Shown in pieces: positions 46,674 through 53,733 of a stretch of 64,000 bases of DNA. Source of the DNA: Marinifilum sp. N1E240 (GTDB taxonomy: Bacteria; Bacteroidota; Bacteroidia; Bacteroidales; Marinifilaceae); NCBI RefSeq assembly GCF_009295825.1, contig NZ_WHKF01000005.1, positions 207,451 to 271,450 on the forward strand. The letters run 5' to 3'. Numbering within the stretch: position 1 is the stretch's first letter; each line of letters starts with the position of its first letter. A model generated the notes under the pieces. The model saw only the letters and a list, made by a program, of their open reading frames with translations. It made no database searches and was not told the origin of the DNA. Made by a program: the position numbers and the translations under genes.

Positions 46674-47199
46674 TGGCTGCTCTTGTATATTTAATAAGGG
46701 TTTTGGCACTTATGGCTTCATCTATTTTTTTAAGCAGACCAAATTGTGTATCAAAAATAAAAATGGATGGTAACTTACGAGTTCCAAATAGTTCTTGGAA
46801 TTGATTCTTTTGATATTGTAAAAAATAGATGTTTGGAAATGCATCCAATTCATGTTTTTCCTGAAAATTCTTTATCGATTTTTTACTATGATTAGAGGTG
46901 AAAATAACTTGACTCTTCTCGAATTCACTGAAATAGTTTTTAATAATTTTGGCTTCCTGATCACAAAAATCGCAGGTAGGACTAAAATGAATAATAATTG
47001 TACTCTTACCTGTTTCCAAATCTAAATTTCCCAACATTTCGTTGTTTAAAGTTTTAAATTCGAAGGTTGGAATTTCTATCAAATTAACGAGCTCCTTTTT
47101 AGGAATATTTTTTTCTACATCTATTGCTTTTTTAATGGTTAGCAAAAGCATTAAAACCAGAAAAGCAATAATAGTGATAATTAGAATAGTTCTCTTCAT
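46663..47199 (-). CDS. Membrane-anchored thioredoxin-like protein, copy 2 of 2 (CDFC)
   Basis: A 178-residue paralog of the protein at 35028-35567. It has an N-terminal membrane anchor (~4-22), then a thioredoxin-like domain with active site C76-DF-C79 in HFSPTCDFCDQEAKI, cis-proline in RKLPSIFIF, and the same tail (AISAKTLIKYTRAA). The acidic CDFC pair differs from CPYC in copy 1 and suggests a different redox potential; that is inference. It sits 9 bases after its ~5-TM partner gene and overlaps the C39 exporter by 11 bases, tying redox chemistry to peptide export in one operon. Confidence 0.85.
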   Translation of the reverse strand: MKRTILIITIIAFLVLMLLLTIKKAIDVEKNIPKKELVNLIEIPTFEFKTLNNEMLGNLDLETGKSTIIIHFSPTCDFCDQEAKIIKNYFSEFEKSQVIFTSNHSKKSIKNFQEKHELDAFPNIYFLQYQKNQFQELFGTRKLPSIFIFDTQFGLLKKIDEAISAKTLIKYTRAANDR

Positions 47200-47208
47200 A
47201 TTACTGTT

Positions 47209-47931
47209 TTAGATGGTTAGGTAAATCATAATGCTTTCGTATAACAAGAATCCACATAAGACAGGAAGAGAAATTGCTTGTAATAATTTTTTGTAAGGGA
47301 TGTTACTTGCGATATGAAGGAATAAAGGGATTAGAAAAATATAAGCAAAAACGTAAAGGTTTACATCTGCAATCACATCATTTATCAAAGATGTTTTGTC
47401 CTGAATTTCAACAATGTCGTTTAGTGCAAAGGATGAATTGTTGTTAATGTACTGTACATCTTCATATTGGTAATCAGATTTGAATACTAGAAAATAAATA
47501 ACACTAAAGACATCACTAACGAAAAATATTAGATAGGCTATAATGCTGGAATTTAAGATTTTGTTAAAAGTGAGATGTTTTAAGTATTCTGAGAATTGAA
47601 AGGCAATAAAAATTAAAGAGGCTAAGCCAATACAAACAATTATGAAGGGAGCAAGAACCATAATTGTATCCATTAAAAAAAAGTCCCAGCTATAGGAATC
47701 ATCTTCTTCGGGCAAATCAATTTCCTTTAAATCTTCCTCAAAATCAGCTATATATTCGTCGTATTCATCATTGTATTTCTGATCTTCCTTTTTGGCAAGA
47801 TACTCATACCAGACCTTATCATTTGTAACAAAATCAGTGTTCAATAATTGCAAGCTAAAAGCAAAGGTGTAAAACAGAATAATTAACAATGCTCCGTTTA
47901 CATTTAATATATTTTGAATGTATTTTTTCAT
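47209..47931 (-). CDS. Polytopic membrane protein of unknown function, copy 2 of 2
   Basis: A 240-residue membrane protein with about five helices and an acidic first loop (YNDEYDEYIADFEEDLKEI). It is a distant paralog of the protein at 35580-36359. Sequence outside the loop and the helices has drifted, but order, lengths and the following thioredoxin gene agree. No known domain is recognised. In the operon it lies between the surface-protein paralog 4 and the thioredoxin-like gene. Confidence 0.7.
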   Translation of the reverse strand: MKKYIQNILNVNGALLIILFYTFAFSLQLLNTDFVTNDKVWYEYLAKKEDQKYNDEYDEYIADFEEDLKEIDLPEEDDSYSWDFFLMDTIMVLAPFIIVCIGLASLIFIAFQFSEYLKHLTFNKILNSSIIAYLIFFVSDVFSVIYFLVFKSDYQYEDVQYINNNSSFALNDIVEIQDKTSLINDVIADVNLYVFAYIFLIPLFLHIASNIPYKKLLQAISLPVLCGFLLYESIMIYLTI

Positions 47932-48040
47932 TATCGTTATTTAATAATTATGCTTTATAGGCGATTTTTGATTTAAAGTAATCCTATTGAAATTCATTTG
48001 TGTTAATGAAGCAATAAATAAGATTGATAATTTTTATGAA

Positions 48041-49417
48041 CTATTTTTGTAATTCTATTTCAAGTTTTTCCCTTAATATCCTTTGTTCGTTTGTTTCCAC
48101 CATGCTCGAGTAATTCGCCCAAAAATCAGAATTGTAAGAATGTGGCGTAAATAAGTTAGAATCCCAAAGTCTGTTTAATTTTTTAGTAATTATGCTAATA
48201 TCTGTATTAATGTCGTTAAATATTATCTCTTGAGTTTCGTAATAATAATCTTCAGGATTGGTTTTTTTTCCATGAATTTTCTTTTCTATAATATTGAGAG
48301 CATTATTGGCTTTTGGTTTTTTTAGAGTAATGTGTTTAGGATACATCTTACCATTAAAGTCAAAGAATTTTATATGAAATGAGGATGTTATTTTTGAGCC
48401 ATACATATGAGTCAAAATTCGTCCTTTACTTCGTATAAGGGTATAATCCAATTCTATAATTGCATAATCTTTGGCTCGAATATAAATCCATCCAATTGGA
48501 TATCTCATTTTGCCAAAGTGTTTATTTAATTTTGCTAGTGGGGATTTTGGAGTGATTTTGATTTTGTAGATTTCATCTGAGTTGTAAGCTAAAACTGTAT
48601 CTATTTTGAAATTATGCTTTTTAAGTATGTTTTTATCAAAAATAGCATCCTTTTGTTTGTAGTAGCGAATCACATTTAAACCACTTGAGAATAATTTACT
48701 AGGATTACTTAATCGATTATCTTGAAAATTAATTGATCTTTGAATTTCTTTAGGATCCTCATTCTTTAAATTATTTCCTCTTTCCAATGATTTCTTGAAT
48801 GATATGTTTTTGATTTTACTTAAATAAAAACCATAAATACTTGCTGTGTCTATACTACGATTATCAATACTTCTTTTAATTTCATTGATATTGAGTTTTA
48901 TCTCTTTGGAAGAATGGTTAAAACCTGGATCATAAACTTCAATAGCAGCATCTATCAGCCATTTATATTTTGTTTTTGTTTTTTCGGTATGTCGTAAAAA
49001 AGCTTTACCTATAAATGGGCTAGTTGGAAAGTTGTCTTCGTAATGATCTAAAGCCTTTTGTACAATTTTATTGGCATTAGTAGCCTTAGTTTTTATAGTG
49101 ACTTCATTTAAATTTATAATGGCAGTTTCAAGCTTAATAAGATGATTTTCTTGATTTTTAAATGTTTTGATTAAAACTTCTTTAGATTTAAACCCAATGG
49201 ATGAAAATACTAGAAAACTTTCTATATGTCTATCTGGAATACTAATATAAAACTCACCATTAAGATTGCTAATAACACCAACCGCAGCATTCTTAATATA
49301 GATATTGGCATAAGGAATCGGATTATCATTAGTATCAGTTAATTTTCCATTTAATTTTATATTCGAAAGACAAAAAATAGGTATTAATAATATAATTAAG
49401 CTTAATGTTTTTTTCAT
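48041..49417 (-). CDS. Exported protein with carboxypeptidase-regulatory-like domain, paralog 4
   Basis: A 458-residue member of the six-protein family. I start at ATG 49417, where MKKTLSLIILLIPIFCLS is a signal peptide; the frame extends 84 bases upstream through the intergenic hairpin, which is less likely coding. The beta-sandwich has PIPYANIYIKNAAVGVISNL. The family part has FLRHTEKTKTKYKWLIDAAI, VYDPGF, FKIDTVLAYNSDEIYKIKIT and the C-terminal DFWANYSSMVET. It is the first gene after peptide gene 1, separated by ~110 bases holding two strong hairpins, and leads into the membrane protein, thioredoxin and exporter genes. It is the most likely partner (receptor, chaperone or immunity) of peptide 1; that is inference. 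Confidence 0.77.
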   Translation of the reverse strand: MKKTLSLIILLIPIFCLSNIKLNGKLTDTNDNPIPYANIYIKNAAVGVISNLNGEFYISIPDRHIESFLVFSSIGFKSKEVLIKTFKNQENHLIKLETAIINLNEVTIKTKATNANKIVQKALDHYEDNFPTSPFIGKAFLRHTEKTKTKYKWLIDAAIEVYDPGFNHSSKEIKLNINEIKRSIDNRSIDTASIYGFYLSKIKNISFKKSLERGNNLKNEDPKEIQRSINFQDNRLSNPSKLFSSGLNVIRYYKQKDAIFDKNILKKHNFKIDTVLAYNSDEIYKIKITPKSPLAKLNKHFGKMRYPIGWIYIRAKDYAIIELDYTLIRSKGRILTHMYGSKITSSFHIKFFDFNGKMYPKHITLKKPKANNALNIIEKKIHGKKTNPEDYYYETQEIIFNDINTDISIITKKLNRLWDSNLFTPHSYNSDFWANYSSMVETNEQRILREKLEIELQK

Positions 49418-49450
49418 ATATAAATTTATCGTAATAAAGAATAATTGAAT

Positions 49451-49485
49451 AGTGTCAGTAAATAGATTTGCTATTTTCTGACACT
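49451..49485 (-). promoter_or_regulatory. Strong hairpin between peptide gene 1 and paralog 4 (distal)
   Basis: AGTGTCAGTAAATAG and CTATTTTCTGACACT pair over 14 of 15 positions around a 5-base loop. No T-run follows on the minus strand, so it is not a typical terminator. It may stabilise or process the peptide mRNA, or attenuate read-through. Confidence 0.7.
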
Positions 49486-49492
49486 TAGTTTC

Positions 49493-49529
49493 ATTTAACA
49501 ATATTTTATTTGAACAAATATTGTTAAAT
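49493..49529 (-). promoter_or_regulatory. Perfect 14-bp hairpin at the stop codon of peptide gene 1
   Basis: ATTTAACAATATTT and AAATATTGTTAAAT pair perfectly around a 9-base loop. The outer arm touches the TAA of the peptide gene. As no U-run follows, it would be a 3' stabilising or processing structure, letting the short peptide gene be expressed more than the genes behind it. Confidence 0.7.
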
Positions 49530-49696
49530 TAATTAACGACAGTTATTTCTCTACCGCTGCAATTTTTTTGAATTCTTCTCCATAATCTTGTATTTCCTCC
49601 ACCTCTTTTCTCATGTCGGTTCATCATTGCAATACATCTCTCATCTGAGGCTCCACCATTTACTTTTTGCATTTGTTCTAAATTCAAATTTTTCAT
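49529..49696 (-). CDS. Double-glycine leader peptide 1 (55 aa), putative secreted two-cysteine peptide
   Basis: A small gene of 55 codons. The leader MKNLNLEQMQKVNGG has the pattern of double-glycine leaders cut by C39 peptidases (hydrophobic residues at regular spacing, an acidic/Gln-Met block, GG at 14-15). Cleavage after G15 would release 40 residues starting ASDERC and ending REITVVN. The product is strongly basic, with a GGG stretch and exactly two cysteines (C21, C46), able to form one disulfide. The leader resembles peptide 2 closely (MKKLELKQMEKVNAG), which is good evidence that both are real. It lies at the head of the operon that encodes the C39 exporter. A bacteriocin-like or signalling role is inference. 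Confidence 0.82.
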   Translation of the reverse strand: MKNLNLEQMQKVNGGASDERCIAMMNRHEKRGGGNTRLWRRIQKNCSGREITVVN

Positions 49697-49919
49697 TGTG
49701 TCTAAATTTTAATGTTAATGATAAATTAAACTTTATTTGTGCTCTTATCTCCTTAAGTAAGATATTGAGCGTGAGTTTGGATATGCATAATCTACACCAT
49801 ACTTACTACCTAGGATTTTGGTATTGTGCCGATATACATTCATAAAACTTTTAGGATGTTTCGATCTTTAAGTTTATTTGAAATTATATTTCTTGATTAA
49901 CTCGATCACTAAATTATGA

Positions 49920-49950
49920 AAGCTCACCGCCTAAAAATGGCGATGAGCTT
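49920..49950 (-). promoter_or_regulatory. Conserved hairpin upstream of peptide gene 1
   Basis: In minus-strand RNA AAGCUCAUCGCC pairs with GGCGGUGAGCUU (12 bp, one U-G) around a 7-base loop. The same hairpin, with the wobble pair at another position, occurs before peptide gene 2 at 52014-52044. In both cases it follows the end of an HTH gene or its remnant. Confidence 0.65.
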
Positions 49951-49952
49951 AT

Positions 49953-50003
49953 TTATAATAACTCTATTATGTGCGATTTTTTCAAGCGAAAATAAATAAT
50001 GAA
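49953..50003 (-). pseudogene. Remnant of the C-terminus of a small HTH gene
   Basis: The minus-strand frame FIIYFRLKKSHIIE then stop lines up with the end of the HTH protein at 52053-52250 (PIIYSRVKQSYITE), including the DNA just after it (the conserved hairpin). The helix-turn-helix part itself is not found upstream, so this is probably a decayed copy of an HTH gene that once preceded peptide gene 1. Confidence 0.4.
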
Positions 50004-50111
50004 AGATTGGTTCATTTTATACCTATACTCAATGTATGAAAGTATGACTGAAACAAACTATATGTAAATAATGGATTAGGTGTTGAAAGAATTATCGGTA
50101 AAATTCCCTTT

Positions 50112-51665
50112 TCATTTAGTTCGCGTTTCTTTATTCTTGTTCTTCTTTTGAATCTCCTTTATTAAGTTATCTTTTAACAATTGCTCTTCATGTGTAGGAA
50201 AAATTTTGGAATAATTATCCCAAAATTCCTTATTGTAAGGAAGGTTTTCATATAAATCACCTTCCCACTTTCGATTGTTATATTCTGTCTCCACATTAAT
50301 AGAATCTGTAACAATTTCTGTAGAAATCATTTCTTGTCTGCAGAGTTGTCTACCGTGCATTGTGGGTATGTTTAGATATTCACTAAACTCAGATGACAAC
50401 AGGTTTGCATAAGGGATATTGTTATAGTCACTACGCTCATAATAGAGATAGTTAGTGTAAAGGTTTCCTTCAAATTCTTTTAAACGAATTTGGTATTTAA
50501 AATAATAATTAAATTTCCCTTTGAATCTACTATAATGTTTATTTTTGTATTTAAAGCCTTTATGGTTGGGATTTGAGATATATGCATAATCCAATCCAAG
50601 AAAAGCAAAATCATTAACACGGATATAGGCCCATCCAATGGGAACATATCTTGATTTTTGATAATCTATTCCAGGATACCTTTTGTTTGGCAGTATTTTT
50701 ATCTTATAAAGAGGTTCATTGTTATATAAAAGTATAGTGTCTAGCTTAAGTGTATGTTCCTTAATAAATGAATTTGTAATTTTTGGACCACCATTCTTAA
50801 ATTTAGGATTAATAGGCAATGATCTTTTTCTTCTTCCTTTCTTGATATTTCTAATCATATTTGACTTAATGAAAAAGTTAGGCAGAGAAGCATGATGATT
50901 ATCAAAAGTTTTTGTTAAATATTTTTGGATCTTAGGATTTTTCCATATTGTATCCGGCTTATTTTTTTTAGGGGCTTTTGGTATTCGAGGATCAATATCC
51001 ATAGAATAGCGTTTTGATTTTTTTCTTTCAGCATAGTTACGATATAATTGTAAATTTAATTCGTGTGGTAAAGTTCTATTATCTAGACTCGAATGAATTT
51101 GATCTATGTTATATTTGCATTCTGTTACATTTTGGTTGATTCCGGGGTCGTAAATGCTGATAGCAGCTTCAATTAAACGATTCATAGATGAATCATCTTT
51201 GTGCGTTTGCCGAAAATAATATTTACCAATATGTGGCTTGGATGCAAGTAGATCTTTGGTTTTATAAACTGCTTTTTGGAATATTGAATAAGGGTCCTTA
51301 ATTATATCCTGATTAGTGATTAAAACTTCGTTAAGCTGATAATTAATTTTTGGTAATTTTAATTTTAAAATTGATTTGCTGATTTTTTGCTTCTTTCGTA
51401 ATGTATTAACATCATATGAAGTATTGCTATATCCGATACAGGAAATAAGAATGGTGGAATTTGCTAAATTGGGTGAAATCGATATTGTAAATTGTCCTTC
51501 TTTGTTAGATATGGTTCCTTTGGATGTGTTTTTGAGTTGTATATTGGCATTAGGAATTGGGGTTTTATCATTATCTATTATAATCCCGTGCAATATAATT
51601 TGGGAATACACATTGAATTGCATTGAGAAAATAATAAATACAAGAAAGAATTTAATTGGTTTCAT
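50112..51665 (-). CDS. Exported protein with carboxypeptidase-regulatory-like domain, paralog 5
   Basis: At 517 residues the longest family member. The signal peptide ends FNVYSQ at about 22. The beta-sandwich has PIPNANIQLKNTSKGTISNK. The family part has KPHIGKYYFRQTHKDDSSMN, RLIEAAISIYDPGI, a basic insert (RRKRSLPINPKF), LKLDTILLYNNEPLYKIKIL and the C-terminal EFWDNYSKIFPT. It is closest to paralog 1. It is the first gene after peptide gene 2, with a 15-bp hairpin between them, the same arrangement as peptide 1 and paralog 4. No transporter follows; it would share the exporter encoded at 44508-46673. Confidence 0.77.
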   Translation of the reverse strand: MKPIKFFLVFIIFSMQFNVYSQIILHGIIIDNDKTPIPNANIQLKNTSKGTISNKEGQFTISISPNLANSTILISCIGYSNTSYDVNTLRKKQKISKSILKLKLPKINYQLNEVLITNQDIIKDPYSIFQKAVYKTKDLLASKPHIGKYYFRQTHKDDSSMNRLIEAAISIYDPGINQNVTECKYNIDQIHSSLDNRTLPHELNLQLYRNYAERKKSKRYSMDIDPRIPKAPKKNKPDTIWKNPKIQKYLTKTFDNHHASLPNFFIKSNMIRNIKKGRRKRSLPINPKFKNGGPKITNSFIKEHTLKLDTILLYNNEPLYKIKILPNKRYPGIDYQKSRYVPIGWAYIRVNDFAFLGLDYAYISNPNHKGFKYKNKHYSRFKGKFNYYFKYQIRLKEFEGNLYTNYLYYERSDYNNIPYANLLSSEFSEYLNIPTMHGRQLCRQEMISTEIVTDSINVETEYNNRKWEGDLYENLPYNKEFWDNYSKIFPTHEEQLLKDNLIKEIQKKNKNKETRTK

Positions 51666-51691
51666 ATGAGCTAAATGTTATGTGTTGGGGG

Positions 51692-51728
51692 GTAAACCTT
51701 CTGTTTATTAATAAAACAGAAGGTTTAC
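51692..51728 (-). promoter_or_regulatory. Perfect 15-bp hairpin between peptide gene 2 and paralog 5
   Basis: GTAAACCTTCTGTTT and AAACAGAAGGTTTAC pair perfectly around a 7-base loop. On the minus strand it runs into CCCCCC, not T, so termination in that direction is unlikely to be efficient. Its position mirrors the hairpins after peptide gene 1. Confidence 0.72.
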
Positions 51729-51752
51729 TTTTTTACTTGTAAAGCTAATATA

Positions 51753-51890
51753 TTAGCATTTAGCTAACATCTTCAATATTAATTTTTGACCTTTTGGATC
51801 ATTCATGTGCTTAAAGAATCTTCTTTCTAATCTGTCACATTGATCACCAGCATTTACTTTCTCCATTTGTTTTAATTCTAACTTTTTCAT
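51753..51890 (-). CDS. Double-glycine-type leader peptide 2 (45 aa), putative secreted two-cysteine peptide
   Basis: A 45-codon gene. The leader MKKLELKQMEKVNAG matches peptide 1's leader at most positions, with AG in place of GG; C39 peptidases accept GA/AG-type variants. Cleavage after G15 leaves about 30 residues starting DQCDRLERR and ending MLAKC. The product is basic and amphipathic with exactly two cysteines (C18, C45) near the two ends, suited to one disulfide. The mature parts of the two peptides show little similarity, as expected for exported peptides under diversification. The gene is followed by a 15-bp hairpin and paralog 5, and preceded by the conserved hairpin and an HTH gene. 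Confidence 0.8.
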   Translation of the reverse strand: MKKLELKQMEKVNAGDQCDRLERRFFKHMNDPKGQKLILKMLAKC

Positions 51891-52013
51891 TTTGTCAAAA
51901 TTTTTAGTGTTAATAATAAATTTAACTTTAAATAGACTTTTAATCTCACCAAACGAGATTAAGAGTTTGAGTTTTGAATGCGCATTATTTATAACTCGAC
52001 GGCTAAATTATGA

Positions 52014-52044
52014 AAGCTCATCGCCAAATAATGGCGATGAACTT
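52014..52044 (-). promoter_or_regulatory. Conserved hairpin upstream of peptide gene 2
   Basis: In minus-strand RNA AAGUUCAUCGCC pairs with GGCGAUGAGCUU (12 bp, one U-G) around a 7-base loop. It is homologous to 49920-49950, but the wobble pair has moved while the stem is kept. It lies 8 bases past the HTH gene stop and may act as terminator/attenuator between the HTH gene and the peptide gene. Confidence 0.65.
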
Positions 52045-52052
52045 ATTTAGAA

Positions 52053-52250
52053 TTACTCTGTTATGTATGATTGTTTTACTCGTGAATAAATAATGGGATG
52101 TTTCGTATCTTTTAAAGTTTTTATTAAGCGAGAAAGGCTTCGTTCAGAAATGTTTAATCGGCGTGATAACTCTTTGGGTGTGCCTGTTTTTCCTTTTTTA
52201 ATGAGCTCTTTAAGGTAGCTTGTTTTTTCTATTAATTCTAAATGTGTCAT
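52053..52250 (-). CDS. Small HTH DNA-binding protein, copy 2 of 2
   Basis: A 65-residue winged helix-turn-helix protein related to copy 1 at 41937-42164. TGTPKELSRRLNISERSLSR is the helix-turn-helix, followed by a wing ending HPIIYSRVKQSYITE. It precedes peptide gene 2 on the same strand. Two direct copies of TTTTTGTTAAAAA lie 48-83 bases upstream of its start and could be its own operator. Regulation of the peptide gene is the simplest reading, by context only. Confidence 0.78.
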   Translation of the reverse strand: MTHLELIEKTSYLKELIKKGKTGTPKELSRRLNISERSLSRLIKTLKDTKHPIIYSRVKQSYITE

Positions 52251-52297
52251 TTGGTAAAAATTAATTGGCAGTTTGTGATTTCTACCTATTAATTCCT

Positions 52298-52333
52298 TTT
52301 TTGTTAAAAAGGTAACCCTCTTTTTGTTAAAAA
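52298..52333. promoter_or_regulatory. Two direct repeats TTTTTGTTAAAAA, possible operator
   Basis: Identical 13-base sequences at 52298-52310 and 52321-52333, spaced 23 bases apart (about two helical turns), upstream of the small HTH gene. Each is a near-palindrome. This arrangement is typical of paired operator sites; no binding is shown. Confidence 0.4.
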
Positions 52334-52485
52334 AATATAAACTTATTGTTATTTAGATTGATGTTGTGAGCAATTTCATTGGATGAATTATTATGAATAT
52401 ATGAAATTTAAAGGGTGAGCAGGAGTTTTGTATTTTAATTTTAAAAAATGAAATGATTTATTGATCAAAATAATAGAGTTTAAGA

Positions 52486-53733
52486 TTACTTAATTCTAGC
52501 ATTTTCTTCAAATTGCCTTTGTAAAGAATTTTGCTTTTCTAAATCAGAAATTACCTTATTACCTATGGGATCTTCTAACATGATATTGTAGTTTGCCCAG
52601 AAGTTTTGGTCATATTCCATTTTGATATCATACAGGTCAATGTGTTTTGGAATAACATCCTTATAGGCTATTCGCTTAAATGTTTTCTTATTTAAATTGT
52701 GATCTACAAACGTTAAGCTATTAATGGTGTAGCCTAAACCTCCTTTGTTCGATCGTATATCCGAAATGGATTCGTAGTTAAAAAATGCCGGATAGTATTT
52801 ATCACCTATTTGCTTAAAGAGATAGGTTCGTTGGTAGATTAATGCTGTTTTTGATTCAAGTTTATGCTCAAATTTAAGCAGTGCATAATTGCTTTTATTT
52901 ACATAAAAAGTGCTTGTGTAATCCCTATATGAATATTGCAATACATATATGCTTTCGTCGTTTTCATGAATTGTGCCAATAAGTTTTAGTTGGTCAAGTT
53001 TTTTCTCATATATAAACCTAAGATCATTGTGTAATCCACTGTGTTTTGTGGCTTTGTGCGATCTTATTGGATTGTCTCGTAATAAGATATGCAATTGATT
53101 CGGGAGGGGAGTATCAAATGAATTTATCAACCTTTTACAACCTGCATGAACGTCGGTGTAGTTGTTTGATTTCCGCAATTGCTGAACGCTGCATTTTATT
53201 TTTGAAATTGGAGCTGTTACTTTTTCATCCTGAATGGTAAGAGCTGCTTCAATTAAACGAGAGTAGGTTTTTGTTTTTTTGTCGTACTGAATTTCACGGT
53301 AAAAAGCTTTGCTCTGATACATTCCATCCGAATAATTTTTTGAAATGTTGTCAATCACATTTTTAATAATTTTGTTTTTCTCCTTCTCAGGTAGCACAAC
53401 TACATCGGCTAGGATGTATTGGTTTCGCTTTAGTTGTATATGATTTTTGTTAGCCGTTAGCATTTTTAAAGGAATGCATTGCATTTTGTATTCTATATGC
53501 GATATCATTAAGGTATCCTGATCAGGGTTAAAGTTTCCTTTGATCTCAAAATCTCCATTTTTATTAGAAATAGTACCGATACTGCTTCCAAGAATTCCAA
53601 TGTGAGCATAGCTAACGGATGTTGAATCTTTTAAATTTGTGATGCGTCCGGTTATTTTCTGAATGCTCTGTGAGTTTGCTGTGCTAATTAAGATTAGTAG
53701 GAAGGATATAAATATAATTGTCTTTTTAATCAT
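52486..53733 (-). CDS. Exported protein with carboxypeptidase-regulatory-like domain, paralog 6
   Basis: At 415 residues this is the shortest and most divergent family member. The signal peptide ends TANSQ at about 22. The beta-sandwich has SVSYAHIGILGSSIGTISNK. The family part has KAFYREIQYDKKTKTYSRLI (RLIEAAL follows), KLIGTIHENDESIYVLQYSY in place of the LDTIL...YKIKILP block, and the C-terminal NFWANYNIMLEDP. It stands alone, with no peptide or hairpin found next to it and long non-coding DNA upstream. It may be a related but separate function, or an orphaned member of the system. Confidence 0.72.
   Translation of the reverse strand: MIKKTIIFISFLLILISTANSQSIQKITGRITNLKDSTSVSYAHIGILGSSIGTISNKNGDFEIKGNFNPDQDTLMISHIEYKMQCIPLKMLTANKNHIQLKRNQYILADVVVLPEKEKNKIIKNVIDNISKNYSDGMYQSKAFYREIQYDKKTKTYSRLIEAALTIQDEKVTAPISKIKCSVQQLRKSNNYTDVHAGCKRLINSFDTPLPNQLHILLRDNPIRSHKATKHSGLHNDLRFIYEKKLDQLKLIGTIHENDESIYVLQYSYRDYTSTFYVNKSNYALLKFEHKLESKTALIYQRTYLFKQIGDKYYPAFFNYESISDIRSNKGGLGYTINSLTFVDHNLNKKTFKRIAYKDVIPKHIDLYDIKMEYDQNFWANYNIMLEDPIGNKVISDLEKQNSLQRQFEENARIK

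Noticed and set aside
46674..46709. Longer N-terminus for the C39 exporter
   Set aside because: The C39 domain starts normally a few residues after MIDKRIKKAMV; the extra 12 residues fall inside the thioredoxin-like gene without support.
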